The notes beneath the pieces were generated by a model. That model had not been told where the DNA came from and did not search any database. It saw only the letters and a program-made list of their open reading frames with translations. Source: Bacillota bacterium (lineage in GTDB: Bacteria > Bacillota > Clostridia > Lachnospirales > Lachnospiraceae). From it: a stretch of DNA of 7,659 nt. The first letter of the stretch is position 1; the number at the start of each line of letters is the position of its first letter. Shown one piece after another: positions 6,309 to 7,659 of this stretch. The DNA lies in the NCBI GenBank assembly GCA_023398855.1, contig JAEWRS010000390.1, positions 1 through 7,659 on the forward strand. The letters run 5' to 3'. The translations under genes were made by a program, and so were the position numbers.

Positions 6309-6338
6309 ATTTTACCATGGAATGGTATGGGTTTTCAA
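6309..6338 (-). promoter_or_regulatory. Promoter of the DtxR-family gene
   Basis: On the minus strand, TTGAAA (6338-6333), an 18-nt spacer and TAAAAT (6314-6309). Transcription should start near 6302, about 34 nt before the ACG start. The spacer is almost filled by the palindrome at 6313-6327. Confidence 0.55.
6313..6327. promoter_or_regulatory. Perfect palindrome in promoter spacer (candidate operator 1)
   Basis: TACCAT-GGA-ATGGTA: two perfect 6-bp half-sites with a 3-bp centre. It lies between the -35 and -10 of the leftward promoter and overlaps the first -10 bases. A protein bound here would block RNA polymerase, which fits autorepression by the DtxR-like protein. It does not look like the classical DtxR or MntR boxes, so the identity of the binder is inference. 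Confidence 0.6.
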
Positions 6339-6395
6339 GATCGCTTCTTATTAATATTATTACATCTTCTTTTTACTTCGGTGACCATTTTATTT

Positions 6396-6420
6396 TGGTA
6401 ACAGGGAATTTCTGTAACCA
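6396..6420. promoter_or_regulatory. Imperfect palindrome upstream of the V4R promoter (candidate operator 2)
   Basis: TGGTAACAG (6396-6404) and CTGTAACCA (6412-6420) are inverted repeats with 8 of 9 positions matching across a 7-bp spacer. The site ends 8 bp before the -35 at 6429, a typical activator or roadblock position. ACCATTTT occurs at 6384-6391 and again at 6417-6424, 33 bp apart. The ACCA half-site resembles that of the palindrome at 6313-6327. Confidence 0.5.
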
Positions 6421-6428
6421 TTTTTGTG

Positions 6429-6457
6429 TTGAAATTTGTCGGAATCTTTATTATAAT
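6429..6457 (+). promoter_or_regulatory. Sigma-A promoter P1 of the V4R operon
   Basis: TTGAAA (6429-6434), a 17-nt spacer and a perfect TATAAT (6452-6457). The predicted start is near 6464, giving a 5' leader of about 190 nt before the V4R gene. Confidence 0.65.
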
Positions 6458-6480
6458 ATATTATGGTTGACTTTAATCAT

Positions 6481-6508
6481 TTGGCAGATGGCCCATATTG
6501 CTTAAAAT
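6481..6508 (+). promoter_or_regulatory. Possible second promoter P2 of the V4R operon
   Basis: TTGGCA (6481-6486), a 16-nt spacer and TAAAAT (6503-6508), each hexamer five of six matches. It is weaker than the promoter at 6429-6457 and would start transcription near 6515. Confidence 0.35.
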
Positions 6509-6588
6509 GTATCCCTCATAATCGGGTAGTTAAATGAAAAAAAGGCTGAAAATTAGTAATATTCAGGCAAAAAATGCTTAAATTATGA

Positions 6589-6634
6589 ATCTGCACGTAA
6601 CTAGTCCAGGTTGAATGAATCTGGTTGTGCAGAT
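6589..6634 (+). promoter_or_regulatory. Two-part RNA hairpin before the V4R ribosome site
   Basis: ATCTGCAC (6589-6596) pairs perfectly with GTGCAGAT (6627-6634). Inside it CCAGGTT (6606-6612) pairs with AATCTGG (6618-6624), including one G-U pair, around a 5-nt loop. The structure ends 8 nt before the AGGAGGAGG ribosome site (6643-6651), so it could affect mRNA stability or translation. It has no T-run and is not a terminator. The leader from 6509 to 6588 shows only a small CTGAA/TTCAG hairpin. Confidence 0.45.
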
Positions 6635-6654
6635 GAAGATACAGGAGGAGGCAT

Positions 6655-7200
6655 ATGTTACATTTTATACAAACAGGAGAAGAAAAGGAATTTTCCTGGA
6701 ATACAATAGGAAATATACCAAAAGGGAGAAAAAATCTGGGGGAAGAGATGCCTGTAATGATGTACCGGCTGTTACAGTATTCATTAAGAAGTGAGCTGAC
6801 CCGGAATTTTGGCGATGCAATGACAAGAGACCTTTTCCGAAGTGCCGGAAAGATTTCGGGTAAAGAGTTTGCCCTGCACATGCTGGATATTACCCTCCCG
6901 TTCAACGATTTTATTGCCTCATTGCAGCAAAGTCTGGAGGTACATAAGATTGGTATTTTAAGAATCGAAAAGTTTGATCCGGATACGGGTGAGGCAGTTC
7001 TTACGGTTGGAGAGGACTTAGACTGTTCCGGTCTTCCTGTGACTGGCGATCATGTCTGTAATTATGACGAAGGATTTCTCGCCGGAGTGTTAAAGGAATA
7101 TACTGGAAAGGAATATGTGGTAAAAGAAGTAGATTGCTGGGCCAGTGGTTCACGAGTATGCAGGTTTGAGGCCAGGGTCAATGATCAGGCGAAGGTGTAG
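6655..7200 (+). CDS. Stand-alone V4R-domain protein (probable small-molecule sensor)
   Basis: A 181-residue soluble protein with no signal peptide or membrane helix. The start is clear: AGGAGGAGG ends 3 nt before the ATG, with its first AGGAGG 6 nt away. Residues from about 45 to the end resemble the V4R (4-vinyl reductase) fold. The diagnostic C-terminal part has four cysteines: C124 and C135 (LDCSGLPVTGDHVCNYDEGF), then the GFLAGVLKEYTGKEY segment, then C161 and C169 (VDCWASGSRVCRFEA). V4R domains act as ligand-binding modules in regulators and in tetrapyrrole metabolism, and the conserved cysteines may bind a metal or small ligand. The next gene starts 3 nt after the stop and encodes a HAMP-like signalling protein, so this protein is likely its sensory partner rather than an enzyme. 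The ligand is unknown. Confidence 0.8.
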   Translation: MLHFIQTGEEKEFSWNTIGNIPKGRKNLGEEMPVMMYRLLQYSLRSELTRNFGDAMTRDLFRSAGKISGKEFALHMLDITLPFNDFIASLQQSLEVHKIGILRIEKFDPDTGEAVLTVGEDLDCSGLPVTGDHVCNYDEGFLAGVLKEYTGKEYVVKEVDCWASGSRVCRFEARVNDQAKV

Positions 7201-7203
7201 TTG

Positions 7204-7659
7204 ATGACAGAGAAGGATGCTTCTGTTCTTTTGGAGCAGATTCGCAATATCATTTTAAATAGACCGGTCACCGGGGAGCTGGAAGAAAGAAGCCAGATAT
7301 TTACAGAACTGGAACAAGCTGTTTTCTTTCTATCTCATTGTCTTATGGAATCTAATGAGTTTCTCAAAAATCTGGCGGAAGGAAATTTAAATGTTCCTCT
7401 GCCCTCCCGATATAATTTTCAGGCAGGTGAATTAAAGCAGCTTCATGCAGCCTTAAAGCATCTGGCCTGGCAGACCGATCAGGTGAACAGAGGAGATTAT
7501 AAGCAGCGGGTGAATTTTATGGGAGATTTTTCACGGGCATTTAATGAAATGGTGGTCCAGCTGGAGAAAAGAGAAAATGGGCTGATCGAGCAGGCGGAAA
7601 AGAATAAACGGTTTAATTCCCTGCTTAACTCCATCATGGACAGCTTGAAGGAGCGGGTC
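7204..7659 (+). CDS. Soluble tandem HAMP-like signalling protein, N-terminal part (3' end outside window)
   Basis: The first 152 residues of a signal-transduction protein, open to the right edge. AAGGTG (7190-7195) lies 8 nt before the ATG, and the gap to the V4R gene is 3 nt, so the two are probably co-transcribed and translationally coupled. After a helical N-terminus come two HAMP-like repeats: one at about 52-88 (EGNLNVPLP ... GELKQLHAALKHL) and one at about 93-122 (NRGDYKQRVNFMGDFSRAFN). A helix follows (EKRENGLIEQAEKNKRFNSL), leading into LLNSIMDSLKERV, which looks like the linker entering a PAS domain. No membrane helix is seen, unusual for HAMP proteins but consistent with a cytoplasmic sensor partner. 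The output domain is beyond the edge; a GGDEF or histidine kinase domain would be usual for such proteins, but this is inference. Confidence 0.75.
   Translation, partial: MTEKDASVLLEQIRNIILNRPVTGELEERSQIFTELEQAVFFLSHCLMESNEFLKNLAEGNLNVPLPSRYNFQAGELKQLHAALKHLAWQTDQVNRGDYKQRVNFMGDFSRAFNEMVVQLEKRENGLIEQAEKNKRFNSLLNSIMDSLKERV

Noticed and set aside
6035..6505. Open frame on the + strand across the repressor and its promoter
   Set aside because: Antisense to the conserved repressor codons and runs through operators and promoters; no ribosome site.
6516..6905. Minus-strand open frame over the V4R gene start
   Set aside because: Antisense to a clear V4R protein; low-complexity translation without family features.

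Overview
The window looks like chromosomal DNA of a low-to-middle-GC Firmicute, most likely a Lachnospiraceae/Clostridium cluster XIVa species. This rests on AGGAGG-type ribosome sites, sigma-A hexamers, and the character of the integrase, the DtxR-family regulator and the Cache-GGDEF protein. The assignment is inference, because no rRNA or other marker gene is present.

Layout: (1) positions 2-1390 (+) hold a Cache-TM-GGDEF diguanylate cyclase cut by the left edge. (2) 1391-1521 is a short spacer with a GC-rich inverted repeat. (3) 1522-2688 (-) is a complete solitary tyrosine integrase with its own promoter; no excisionase, phage or conjugation genes are seen. (4) 2689-3107 is a dense divergent control region. 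It holds the integrase promoter, a cluster of CAGTA repeats, a good sigma-A promoter pointing right, a 40-codon leader ORF, paired RNA hairpins and an intrinsic terminator. (5) 3108-5753 (+) is an MgtA-type Mg2+ P-type ATPase. (6) A strong terminator at 5850-5891 separates it from the convergent DtxR/MntR-family repressor (5897-6268, -), which has no ATG/GTG/TTG at its homology-defined start; ACG sits there. (7) 6269-6654 is a divergent regulatory region with two palindromes built on related ACCAT half-sites, promoters on both strands and an RNA hairpin. (8) 6655-7200 (+) is a stand-alone V4R-domain protein, followed after 3 nt by a soluble tandem HAMP-like signalling protein (7204 to beyond the right edge).

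How the parts may work together: the mgtA leader (promoter, small ORF, alternative hairpins, terminator, then the transporter gene) has the architecture of transcription attenuation. It does not resemble the M-box Mg2+ riboswitch as I recall it, so it is the best candidate here for an undescribed regulator. The DtxR-like protein probably represses itself through a palindrome lying between its -35 and -10. A related palindrome just upstream of the V4R promoter suggests, as inference, that it or a similar factor also controls the V4R/HAMP sensor pair. The Cache-GGDEF enzyme, and perhaps the product of the last gene, would feed cyclic-di-GMP or phosphorelay signalling.
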